Source of the DNA: a virus
Reading direction: 5' to 3' (one strand)
IMG/VR virus record: IMGVR_UViG_3300042988_001181
Coordinates: 1 to 20,553 of that record
DNA: 20,553 bases
Under the pieces are notes generated by a model, which made no database searches, was not told the origin of the DNA, and saw only the letters and a list, made by a program, of their open reading frames with translations. Within the stretch, counting starts at the first letter, position 1, and each line of letters starts with the position of its first letter. Below are positions 7,795 through 13,942 of this stretch, piece after piece. Both the position numbers and the translations under genes were made by a program.

Positions 7795-8366
7795 TGCCCT
7801 CCGACATCAAGCGCAGCGACGGCAAGCCGGGCTCGCTCTCCAGCATATTCGACGATCTGGAGCACGGGCTCGGTAACGGCGTGCGCGCTGGCGTCGAGAT
7901 GTGCGCGCGCATGACGCAGAAAGAGGTCGTCGCGCGCTGCCCAGTGAAGACCGGAAATCTCAAGCGGTTGTTCTCGGCGCCCGAGGCGGTGGGAAAAGAC
8001 GAAGGCGGGAAATGGGTTTTCGGCCTCATCACGCCGGAGCTGGCCGCGCGCGGTCAGTATTGGAAATGGGTCGAGTTCGGCACGAAGGGCCGCCCCGTTC
8101 GCGGTGCGCGCCGTGGCCGCAAGCGCGGTCGCGTTCTGCGCGCCGGAATTCCACATCCGCCGCATCCGTTTTTCCGGCCCGGTGTTGCTGCCGCCCGCAA
8201 AAAGTGGATGGCGATCATGATGTATCAGATGTCCATCGCGCTGCGCATTCTCGGCGTTCGCGCAGATCGTTCGACCAGCGCATTGGCTGAAAGTTCGGAA
8301 ACGGCCGAGTTCGCGCTCGGATTACAAATCGCCGCCGAAATGGACAGGCGGGCACGTGCAGATTGA
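7794..8366 (+). CDS. HK97 gp10-type tail completion/terminator protein
   Basis: 190 residues. The family signature is visible: MTQKEVVARCPVKTGNLKRLF (around residues 40-60), then YWKWVEFGTKGRPV and HPPHPFFRPGVAAARKKWM, matching the HK97 gp10-like group (PF04883). It lies between the head-closure and tail-tube genes, where this protein acts at the tail end facing the head. Two things are unusual: an Arg-rich loop RGARRGRKRGRVLRAG, and roughly 40 extra C-terminal residues (after MSIALRILGVRAD) compared with typical members of 110-150 residues. The start is coupled to the small inserted gene by TAATG; the native neighbour was probably the adaptor. Confident in family, less so in exact function. 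Confidence 0.88.
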   Translation: MPSDIKRSDGKPGSLSSIFDDLEHGLGNGVRAGVEMCARMTQKEVVARCPVKTGNLKRLFSAPEAVGKDEGGKWVFGLITPELAARGQYWKWVEFGTKGRPVRGARRGRKRGRVLRAGIPHPPHPFFRPGVAAARKKWMAIMMYQMSIALRILGVRADRSTSALAESSETAEFALGLQIAAEMDRRARAD

Positions 8367-8376
8367 GGAGATTTAA

Positions 8377-8829
8377 ATGACCTACCGTCCGATTAGCAAT
8401 CCCGGCGAGACGCTGTACATCTCGCCGACGCCCACGGGCACGCCGACGCTCGAAATCCTCGGCATCGAGGCCATGCCGTCGTTTGGCCCGGAGGCCAAGG
8501 AAGTCGATGTCACGACGATGCGCGACACCGCGAAGGTGTTCACGGCGGCGGCGCTCGACGACAACGGCAGTCTGCAAATCAAGGGGTTCTGGAGCAACCA
8601 GGACGCCGGGCAGCAGATGCTGAAAACGGCGCAAGCGGCAAAAACCGCGTACAATTTCAAGCACACGCTGCACGATGCCGCTCAGCTCGGGCTGACCAAC
8701 AACACCACATTCACGTTTTCGGCGATGGTGCTGACGTTCAAGACGGACGGCTCCAGCAAAGGCGGCGAGAAAATGTTCACGGCTCAGTTGCGCATCACCG
8801 GCGCCATTACCGAAACCGTCGCGTCTTAA
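8377..8829 (+). CDS. Major tail tube protein
   Basis: 150 residues following a strong GAGGAG ribosome site (about 8366-8371). It is a beta-rich protein with the layout of siphovirus tail-tube subunits: N-terminal strand region NPGETLYISPTPTGTPTLEILGIEAMPSFGPEAKEVDVTTMRDTAKVFTAAALDDNGSLQIKGFW, a helix near QDAGQQMLKTAQAAKTA, then strands FTFSAMVLTFKTDG and MFTAQLRITGAITETV that match the lambda gpV-like N-domain pattern. Hexameric rings of it stack to form the tail tube. It is correctly placed just before the tail assembly chaperone and tape measure. One inverted copy of the intergenic hairpin element follows its stop. Confidence 0.88.
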   Translation: MTYRPISNPGETLYISPTPTGTPTLEILGIEAMPSFGPEAKEVDVTTMRDTAKVFTAAALDDNGSLQIKGFWSNQDAGQQMLKTAQAAKTAYNFKHTLHDAAQLGLTNNTTFTFSAMVLTFKTDGSSKGGEKMFTAQLRITGAITETVAS

Positions 8830-8850
8830 TAGGCTCGCTCGCGCTCGCGC

Positions 8851-8896
8851 GCCTCGCATCCGCGAGGCTTCTGCCCGCTTAGCCGCGGGCCCCGAA
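8851..8896 (-). repeat. Double-hairpin intergenic element, copy A (inverted)
   Basis: Read on the minus strand this copy has hairpin 1 GCCCGC-ggctaa-GCGGGC (plus-strand arms 8873-8878 and 8885-8890) followed by hairpin 2 with a 7-bp stem GCCTCGC/GCGAGGC and a GGAT loop (plus-strand arms 8851-8857 and 8862-8868). It fills the gap between tail tube and chaperone genes. On the plus strand CCCC-GAA-GGGG-TTTT at its edge (8890-8904) also holds the purine-rich ribosome site of the next gene. Confidence 0.8.
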
Positions 8897-8906
8897 GGGG
8901 TTTTCC

Positions 8907-9575
8907 TTGATAAATTCCAATAAACCGCATCCCGCGCACGGCGTTACGATTGAGATCGGCGGCCGTGCGCGCACGCTGCGCGGCACGTTCGCGGCGTCGA
9001 TCGCCATCGAGCAGGAGTTCGGCTCCATATTCGAGTTGGGCCGCCAGGTGATGAGCCGCGAATGCAGCGTCGAGCGTCTCGCCGACGTGCTCGCCGTCAT
9101 CCTGGTGGACGCCACGCCGGAGGAGATCGAGGCGCATTTCGACGAGGTCGGCATCGGCGGCATCGTGACCGAGGTCGGCGCGGTGCTGACGCAGATGCTC
9201 GTTGGTTTCCGCGCCATCAGCCGGGAGGCGGAAAAGTCCGGGATCACCGAAAACCCTCCGCTGGCGGCTCCGGTGGAAACTCCGGCGGGGCGCAAGGAGC
9301 GGGCGGACAAGGGCAGGCCGCGGGGGCCGAGGACGGCGAAAGCGACGGATGTCTCCCCTGGGGCGATCTCATCGGCGGCGCCTATCGTCTCGGCATCATG
9401 CCCGAGCAATTCTGGCGAACCACTCCCTATGAATTCGCCTGCGTCTGGCGCGCTGCCCGGCCTGGCTCTGTTGGAGCCGAGCGTCCAGCCGATGAACGGC
9501 GCCCAGCAGCCGACCCCGCCGAGCGAGCCGCAGAGCTACGCTCTTTTTACCGATCCCGTCCAGGGCACCGCGTGA
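8907..9575 (+). CDS. Tail assembly chaperone, upstream frame (gpG-like)
   Basis: 222 residues from a TTG start at 8907, placed 6 bases after GAAGGGG; no in-frame ATG occurs before residue 48. Residues about 10-110 (ITIEIGGRARTLRGTFAASIAIEQEFG, LADVLAVILVDATPEEIEAHFDEVGIGGIV) match the gene-transfer-agent TAC_11-type chaperone (PF11836). These bind the tape measure and are absent from the finished tail. After about residue 110 the frame becomes Pro/Ser/Ala-rich and low-complexity, while the -1 frame carries a recognisable second chaperone domain. The natural products are probably this G protein and a longer G-T fusion made by -1 frameshifting. The residues after the shift point look like non-selected overlap, although the frame stays open to 9575. 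Confidence 0.85.
   Translation: MINSNKPHPAHGVTIEIGGRARTLRGTFAASIAIEQEFGSIFELGRQVMSRECSVERLADVLAVILVDATPEEIEAHFDEVGIGGIVTEVGAVLTQMLVGFRAISREAEKSGITENPPLAAPVETPAGRKERADKGRPRGPRTAKATDVSPGAISSAAPIVSASCPSNSGEPLPMNSPASGALPGLALLEPSVQPMNGAQQPTPPSEPQSYALFTDPVQGTA
9230..9254 (+). other. Candidate -1 frameshift region of tail assembly chaperone
   Basis: In the reading frame of the upstream chaperone, G-GAA-AAG occurs at 9230-9236 and C-GAA-AAC at 9248-9254. In each, the A-site codon can re-pair after a one-base backward slip (AAG or AAC to AAA); the P-site match is imperfect. They lie between the end of the first chaperone domain and the -1 frame domain. Which, if either, is used cannot be decided from sequence alone. 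Confidence 0.4.
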
Positions 9576-9664
9576 ATTCGAGCACTCAACCTGGGGCCCA
9601 TTTCGACGTAAATGGGCAAATGCACGGCGCGGATACGCCGGGCGAGGTAAAGCATGGCCAATAA
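9236..9664 (+). CDS. Tail assembly chaperone, -1 frame extension (gpT-like, TIGR02216-type)
   Basis: This frame runs -1 relative to the upstream chaperone and ends with TAA at 9662-9664, inside the tape measure start. It encodes LPWGDLIGGAYRLGIMPEQFW followed by RTTPYEFACVWRAARPG (about 9353-9460), which I recognise as the short TIGR02216/TAC_6 (PF09550) tail assembly chaperone. No ATG, GTG or TTG lies close upstream in this frame; the nearest ATG (9062) would prepend an Arg-rich shadow sequence, and the internal ATG at 9398 would cut the domain. A Gly-rich linker (GGSGGNSGGAQGAGGQGQ) joins it to the first domain. It is therefore probably translated only as a fusion, of about 250 residues if the slip is at 9236. 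The left boundary given is provisional. Confidence 0.72.
   Translation, partial: VRDHRKPSAGGSGGNSGGAQGAGGQGQAAGAEDGESDGCLPWGDLIGGAYRLGIMPEQFWRTTPYEFACVWRAARPGSVGAERPADERRPAADPAERAAELRSFYRSRPGHRVNSSTQPGAHFDVNGQMHGADTPGEVKHGQ
9592..9653 (+). repeat. Double-hairpin intergenic element, copy B
   Basis: Hairpin 1 is GCCCATTT (9596-9603), loop cgacgt, AAATGGGC (9610-9617), an 8-bp stem whose inner pairs differ from the other copies but remain paired. Hairpin 2 is CGGCG (9625-9629) and CGCCG (9636-9640) around GGAT, with a C-A mismatch at the loop base. The element ends in GGGCGAGGTAAAGC, which serves as the ribosome site of the tape measure gene. Confidence 0.8.
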
Positions 9665-11636
9665 CGTCGGCGGCACGATCGGGATTGACGGCGACGTTTC
9701 CGGCCTCAAAAAGGCGTTGGACGACGGCCGCAACGCGATGTCGGGTTTTGAGGCCGCGGCCGCGCAATCTCTGAAAAACGTCGACAAATCGCTGGCGGAT
9801 CTCACGGGCGCCATGTCGAAACTCGGCGAGGCGAGCAACACGTTCACGGCGGCGATCACCGTGCTCGGCGCCGTCGGTATCGGTGGCGGCATGCTGGCGC
9901 TGTACAAGGAGCTGAAACAAGCGGTCGCCGAGGTCGCTGAAATATCGGAGAACGCGGCGAAACGAGGCATTTCCCCGGAATTTCTCCAGGAAATGGGGTA
10001 TGCCGCGAACGAGTTCGGCGTGAAAACGTCGACCACGAACGCGGCACTGGCGGAGTTTTACAAGAAGGTCTCGGAGATACGGATCGAAGGTTCGGCGGCG
10101 GCGACGTCTCTGGGGGAGATGAACGCGGCGTTGCTCGCGCAAATACGTGCGTCGAAGGACCAGCGCGAAGCTTTTATGGCGACTGCAAACGCTATCCACG
10201 ACACCGAAAGTGCCACGGATCGCGTGAAACTGACGACATTCATGTATGGCAGCGCCAACGCTGAACTGGTGTTTGCGCTCGGCAGGGGCGGCGATGCGCT
10301 GGAAATGTATGCTGAAAAGGCGCGCGCCGCGGGCGTTATTCTGAGCAAAGAGGTCACCGAGGAGGCGCGGCGGCTCACAGGTGTGTTGCAAGAACAGAAA
10401 ACGGCACTTTCCCGCTGGGCAGCGGAGACCGAGGTCTCCATGGCGAAACACGGCGCGATTTTATTCGGCTCAGAGTCGATGCGGATAAAGGCCCTGGATA
10501 CTGACGCGTTAGAAAGAGAAGTGGAAATATTCAAATCTAAAGTACAAGAATTAAAGGAAAAGATTAAATCGGTTAAAGATGAAACAGAGATCGAAGTTAG
10601 GGATTATAAGTACACTGGCGATCCGTTAGATTTTGCAGCCAAACTAAATTATACACTGACAGTGCTAGCCGGGAATTACTCTAACGAGATAAAAGGAGAA
10701 CACGTAAAAATTCGATCAGAGCGGGCTGAGATCGAAAAACAGATCCAGCAATTCGAAAATTTTATCAAAGAGGCCAATGCGCAGCTAGAGGCGCGCAAAA
10801 CATGGAAATCCGATGTCGAGGCCGTCACATTGCGTGACGTGGGTGGAAGCGCCGCTGCTGGTACCGCTGCCGCCAACACCACCGCCGCCGACAAATGGTT
10901 CGAGACGATGACCCTGAAGGCGCTGCGCGATCAGGGCGATTTTTACGCCGCCATCGAGTTGCAGCGTCAGATGGATCTGCAGCAGTTCGACAAATACGTC
11001 GAGAAGCTCGGCGACGCCTGGGAGAAGCAGGCCGAGGCGCGGCTCGCCATCGAGGCGAAATACGCCGCCGAGATGCGCAAGGCGTTCGACAAGGAGTACG
11101 TCGCGCCGGTGTCTCAGGCGATCTCTTCCGATCTGGAACGTGCGTTTTCGAGCTGGATGCAGAAGGGCAAAATGGATTGGCGCGACCTCGCCAACAGCAT
11201 CATCCAGGACACCGCGCGGATTGCGCTGCGCATGGCCGTGTTGCAGCCGCTGTTCGGCGGCGGCTCGACCGGCGGCACGGGCGCGTTCGGCAGCATGATC
11301 AGCGGAATGTTCGGGCCGACCGCCAGCGCCAACGGCAACGTGTTCGACGGCGGCAATCTGGTCGCGTTTGCCGATGGCGGTATCGTCGATCGCCCGAGCA
11401 TATTCGGGATGCGCGACGGAAGCACGGGCCTCATGGGCGAGGCCGGTCCGGAGGCGATATTGCCGCTGGCGCGCGGCAGCGACGGCCGTCTCGGCGTGCA
11501 GGCTGGCGGCGGCGCACAGCCGATCAATGTGCATTTCACGGTCAACGCCACGGACGCGGAAAGTTTCCGCCGTTCCGAGGGACAAATGTCGGCAATGCTG
11601 CGGCGGATGGTGAGCCGCGGCGAGAGAAGTAGTTAG
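9654..11636 (+). CDS. Tail tape measure protein
   Basis: 660 residues; sets tail length and, in related phages, takes part in DNA ejection. The start follows GAGG by 7 bases. The N-terminal part (IDGDVSGLKKALDDGRNAMSGFEAAA) is helical, with a hydrophobic stretch at residues about 65-85 (AITVLGAVGIGGGMLALY). Residues about 280-380 are a Lys/Glu-rich coiled coil (LEREVEIFKSKVQELKEKIK) encoded by visibly AT-richer DNA. The C-terminus has the lambda-family signature DLERAFSSWMQKGKMDWRDLANSIIQ, IALRMAVLQPLFGGG (about 490-540) and FADGGIVDRP...GLMGEAGPEAILPL (about 570-605; PF09718-like). At about 1.5 angstrom per residue a tail near 100 nm is expected. It is flanked by + strand copies of the hairpin element. 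Confidence 0.94.
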   Translation: MANNVGGTIGIDGDVSGLKKALDDGRNAMSGFEAAAAQSLKNVDKSLADLTGAMSKLGEASNTFTAAITVLGAVGIGGGMLALYKELKQAVAEVAEISENAAKRGISPEFLQEMGYAANEFGVKTSTTNAALAEFYKKVSEIRIEGSAAATSLGEMNAALLAQIRASKDQREAFMATANAIHDTESATDRVKLTTFMYGSANAELVFALGRGGDALEMYAEKARAAGVILSKEVTEEARRLTGVLQEQKTALSRWAAETEVSMAKHGAILFGSESMRIKALDTDALEREVEIFKSKVQELKEKIKSVKDETEIEVRDYKYTGDPLDFAAKLNYTLTVLAGNYSNEIKGEHVKIRSERAEIEKQIQQFENFIKEANAQLEARKTWKSDVEAVTLRDVGGSAAAGTAAANTTAADKWFETMTLKALRDQGDFYAAIELQRQMDLQQFDKYVEKLGDAWEKQAEARLAIEAKYAAEMRKAFDKEYVAPVSQAISSDLERAFSSWMQKGKMDWRDLANSIIQDTARIALRMAVLQPLFGGGSTGGTGAFGSMISGMFGPTASANGNVFDGGNLVAFADGGIVDRPSIFGMRDGSTGLMGEAGPEAILPLARGSDGRLGVQAGGGAQPINVHFTVNATDAESFRRSEGQMSAMLRRMVSRGERSS

Positions 11637-11644
11637 GGAAGTTG

Positions 11645-11708
11645 TTCGGGGCCCGCAATCCTTTGCGGGCAAATAGGCGGCGCGGATGCGCCGACTGAGG
11701 AGAGAAAA
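11645..11708 (+). repeat. Double-hairpin intergenic element, copy C
   Basis: Begins TTCGGGGCCC. Hairpin 1 is GCCCGCAA (11651-11658), loop TCCT, TTGCGGGC (11663-11670). Hairpin 2 is CGGCGC (11678-11683), loop GGAT, GCGCCG (11688-11693). It is followed by ACTGAGGAGAGAAAA, the ribosome site of the next gene. With copy D it brackets the 11709-12068 gene in opposite orientation. Confidence 0.82.
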
Positions 11709-12068
11709 ATGGCAGACATTACAGTTCAGGATATGGTTATTGCCGGCATCGTGCCGACGATGGGCGCGGCGGCGGCTGGCGATACGATCCCGATGACGGC
11801 GGCGGACCGCGTGTTCCTCGACGTGCTCAACGGCAGCGGATCGTCGATCAACGTCACGCTGACAGCAAAAGCCACGCCGCAGGTTATTCCCGGTTTTGGC
11901 TCGACGACGATCGCCGACTTGGTCGTCGCGGTTGCCGCTGGCGCCGAGAAGTTGATCGGCCCCATCCCCAGCGGCTACATCGACCAGACGACCGGCAAAG
12001 TCAGCGTGGCGTACTCGTCCACGACGACAGTCACCCGCGCCGCGATCCGCGTCCCGGCGCCGGTTTAA
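11709..12068 (+). CDS. Small beta-rich probable virion protein
   Basis: 119 residues starting MADITVQDMVIAG, after a strong GAGGAG ribosome site. The sequence is rich in Val, Thr, Ala and Gly, with a predicted beta-sandwich character (RVFLDVLNGSGSSINVTLTAK, TTIADLVVAVAAGAEKLIGPIPSGYIDQTTGKVSVAYSS). It has no cysteine, membrane segment or signal. Similar short proteins with LxVxNGSGSSxxVT, EKLIGP and GKVSVxYS motifs occur widely in phage structural operons, often near the capsid, and are usually unnamed; that is from memory. Here it sits between tape measure and distal tail genes, an unusual spot in gene-transfer-agent-type tails, and is bracketed by hairpin elements in opposite orientations. 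Probably a virion surface protein; function not established. Confidence 0.82.
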   Translation: MADITVQDMVIAGIVPTMGAAAAGDTIPMTAADRVFLDVLNGSGSSINVTLTAKATPQVIPGFGSTTIADLVVAVAAGAEKLIGPIPSGYIDQTTGKVSVAYSSTTTVTRAAIRVPAPV

Positions 12069-12125
12069 TATTTGTCTCGCCCGGCGCATCCGCGCCGTGC
12101 ATTTGCCCGCTTAGCCGCGGGCCCC
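12069..12125 (-). repeat. Double-hairpin intergenic element, copy D (inverted)
   Basis: On the minus strand it reads as a full element: hairpin 1 GCCCGC-ggctaa-GCGGGC (plus-strand arms 12105-12110 and 12117-12122), spacer AAATGCA, hairpin 2 CGGCGC-GGAT-GCGCCG (plus-strand arms 12082-12087 and 12092-12097), then GGGCGAGACAAATA, nearly the pre-start sequence of copy F. A further GCGCGC/GCGCGC hairpin (12127-12132, 12143-12148) follows on the plus strand. Confidence 0.82.
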
Positions 12126-12170
12126 GGCGCGCATACTTCGTTGCGCGCGTGAATACGGATAGGGCTGCGA

Positions 12171-12809
12171 ATGGCGTTTCATGAGGTCCGTTTCCCCGAC
12201 GACATCGCGCTCGGCGCGAGTGGCGGGCCGGAACGGCGCACCGACATTGTCACGCTCGGCTCCGGCCATGAGCAGCGCAATCAGCGCTGGGCAGACAGTC
12301 GCCGCAAATACGACGCGGGCTATGGCGTGCACACGGTGGCGCAGCTCGCCGAGGTGGTGGCGTTTTTCGAGGAGCGGCGCGGGCGTTTCCATGGGTTCCG
12401 CTGGCGCGACTATGCCGATTACAAAAGCTGCCATGTGAACGAAACGCCGTCGGCGCTAGACCAGGCCATCGGCACCGGCACCGGCGCGCTGGCGACGTTC
12501 CAGCTCGTGAAAATCTACGGCGCGGCGTTTGCGCCGTGGACGCGGACGATCAATAAACCGGTGGCGGGCACGGTGCGCGTCGCGGTGGCGGGCGTCGAGC
12601 AGGTGCAGGGCACGGCCTACACGGTGGACACGGCGACGGGCGTGGTGACGTTCGGCGTCGGCCATATTCCAGCAACGGCTGCGGCAGTGACGGCGGGTTT
12701 CGAATTCGACGTGCCCGTCCGCTTCGACGCCGACAACATCACCGTGAGCCTGTCGAATTTCGCGCAGGGCTCTGTGCCGCAAATTCCAGTGGTGGAGATC
12801 AGGATATGA
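12171..12809 (+). CDS. DUF2460 family distal tail protein (GTA gp12-like)
   Basis: 212 residues. The N-terminus FHEVRFPDDIALGASGGPERRTDIVTLGSGHEQRNQRWADSRRKYDAGYGV and the following FFEERRGRFHGFRWRDYADYKS are hallmarks of the DUF2460/TIGR02217 family (PF09343). In the R. capsulatus gene transfer agent the homologue forms the distal tail ring that joins the tail tube to the baseplate hub. The C-terminal half (GTVRVAVAGVEQVQGTAYTVDTATGVVTF, FDVPVRFDADNITVSL) is beta-rich as expected. It starts after an AGGG site, behind inverted copy D of the hairpin element, and is followed by copy E. It should work with the DUF2163, NlpC/P60 and hub proteins downstream. Confidence 0.95.
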   Translation: MAFHEVRFPDDIALGASGGPERRTDIVTLGSGHEQRNQRWADSRRKYDAGYGVHTVAQLAEVVAFFEERRGRFHGFRWRDYADYKSCHVNETPSALDQAIGTGTGALATFQLVKIYGAAFAPWTRTINKPVAGTVRVAVAGVEQVQGTAYTVDTATGVVTFGVGHIPATAAAVTAGFEFDVPVRFDADNITVSLSNFAQGSVPQIPVVEIRI

Positions 12810-12834
12810 TGTCGCGATCTATCGTCCTGGTGAC

Positions 12835-12891
12835 CGGGGCCCACGGCCAAGTGAACCAAATAGGCCGGGCGGATGCCCGGACTGGGCAAAT
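12835..12891 (+). repeat. Double-hairpin intergenic element, copy E (first hairpin degenerate)
   Basis: Begins CCGGGGCCCAC. Hairpin 1 is reduced to CAC (12842-12844) and GTG (12851-12853) around ggccaa. Hairpin 2 is strong and differs in sequence from the other copies: CCGGGC (12865-12870), loop GGAT, GCCCGG (12875-12880). It is followed by ACTGGGCAAAT and the start codon of the DUF2163 gene. Confidence 0.75.
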
Positions 12892-13791
12892 ATGAAAACT
12901 CTCCCCGCCGGGCTCCAAACGCATCTCGAAAGCGGCACGACGACGCTCGCCTGGTGCTGGCGGCTGACGCTGGCCGACGCCACGGTTTACGGATTTACCG
13001 ATCACGATCGCGACATTGTATTCGACGGCACCACTTTCGAGGCCGCCAGCGGGTTTACAGCAAGTGAGGTGCGCCAGTCTCTCGGCCTCAGTGTCGACGA
13101 TGCCGACGCGGCCGGGGCGCTGTCCTCGGCGCGGCTGAATGAGGCCGACCTCGCGGCGGGGCGGTTCGATGATGCTCGCGTCGAGATCTGGCGCGTGAAT
13201 TGGGCCGACACGTCGCAGCGCGTGCTCATGATGAGCGGCAGCATCGGCGAGGTGCGGCGCGGCGAAACCGCGTTCACGGCCGAACTGCGCAGCCGCGCGC
13301 ATTATCTCAATCAGGAGCGCGGGCGGACATATCAATACGCCTGCGACGCGCAGCTCGGGGATACGCGCTGCGGCGTCGTCGTGTCCGGCGCGGCATTCAC
13401 CGGCACGGGCGCGGTGACGGCGGCGCCAGCGGCCTACAAAATCGAGGCGAGCGGCCTCGGCGGCTACGCGAGCGGATGGTTTGACGGCGGGCTGATCACC
13501 TGGACGAGCGGCGCAAATGCCGGGCGCTCGATGGAGATCAAACGGCATTGGGTCGCGGGCGCCACGGTGGTGCTGGAGTTCTGGCGCTCGATGGCCGACG
13601 CGATCGCCATCGGAGACGATTTCACGGTGGTTGCGGGCTGCGACAAAACGTGGCCAACATGCAAGGCAAAATTCGCCAACGGCACAAACTTTCGCGGGTT
13701 TCCGTATATTCCGGGCAGCAGCTACATGCTAGATGTCGCGAAAGACGGCGAGTATTCGCTCGTCGCGGGGCGGAGCATGTTTAATGGGTGA
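12892..13791 (+). CDS. DUF2163 family tail hub protein (GTA gp13-like)
   Basis: 299 residues, the usual size for the DUF2163/TIGR02218 (BR0599-like) family. Recognisable parts are WCWRLTLADATVYGFTDHDRDI (residues 21-42), LGLSVDDADAAGAL, the central ELRSRAHYLNQERGRTYQYACDAQLGDTRCGV and the C-terminal GCDKTWPTCKAKFANGTNFRGFPYIPG. Four cysteines, C151, C160, C250 and C257, are spaced as in hub proteins of this type. Lambda tail-tip protein gpL is known to bind an iron-sulfur cluster, so a 4Fe-4S site here is a reasonable inference. It forms the hub ring below the distal tail protein. Its end overlaps the start of a small membrane protein gene by 8 bases. Confidence 0.94.
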   Translation: MKTLPAGLQTHLESGTTTLAWCWRLTLADATVYGFTDHDRDIVFDGTTFEAASGFTASEVRQSLGLSVDDADAAGALSSARLNEADLAAGRFDDARVEIWRVNWADTSQRVLMMSGSIGEVRRGETAFTAELRSRAHYLNQERGRTYQYACDAQLGDTRCGVVVSGAAFTGTGAVTAAPAAYKIEASGLGGYASGWFDGGLITWTSGANAGRSMEIKRHWVAGATVVLEFWRSMADAIAIGDDFTVVAGCDKTWPTCKAKFANGTNFRGFPYIPGSSYMLDVAKDGEYSLVAGRSMFNG

Positions 13792-13942
13792 AGGGCTATG
13801 CGGTGCGGTGACGACAGTATCTGTGGCATACGTGATCGGCACCGCCATCGAAAATCCAAGCGTGGACGGCGCCGTGCTAGGATTATACGCGGTAATTTTG
13901 GCCGCTGTTTACGCGAAAATGAAGTTTTTCAGTTGTGAGTAA
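13784..13942 (+). CDS. Small membrane protein, 52 residues (unknown)
   Basis: Starts at ATG 13784, 8 bases inside the DUF2163 gene, with GGAG 8 bases upstream, and ends 8 bases inside the NlpC/P60 gene, so it is embedded in the coupled chain. The product MGEGLCGAVTTVSVAYVIGT... has two hydrophobic stretches: residues about 7-21, and about 27-45 (VDGAVLGLYAVILAAVYAK). It ends with a basic and aromatic MKFFSCE. This fits a one- or two-span inner-membrane protein. Small size, membrane nature and the adjacent peptidoglycan-type peptidase would allow a holin-like or superinfection-exclusion role, but nothing identifies either. Composition is less GC-rich than its neighbours. This gene is absent from the canonical gene-transfer-agent order, in which DUF2163 and NlpC/P60 are adjacent. 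Confidence 0.65.
   Translation: MGEGLCGAVTTVSVAYVIGTAIENPSVDGAVLGLYAVILAAVYAKMKFFSCE

Noticed and set aside
10785-12089. Long minus-strand open frame (434 codons) opposite tape measure and the small virion gene
   Set aside because: It crosses a gene boundary and an intergenic hairpin element on the other strand, is His/Arg-rich and resembles no protein family.
11645-12125. Invertible DNA switch formed by copies C and D
   Set aside because: Only about 16 bases match over hairpin 2, no recombinase gene or known recombinase site is visible, and inversion would silence a gene within a late operon. Treated instead as a possible exchanged cassette.
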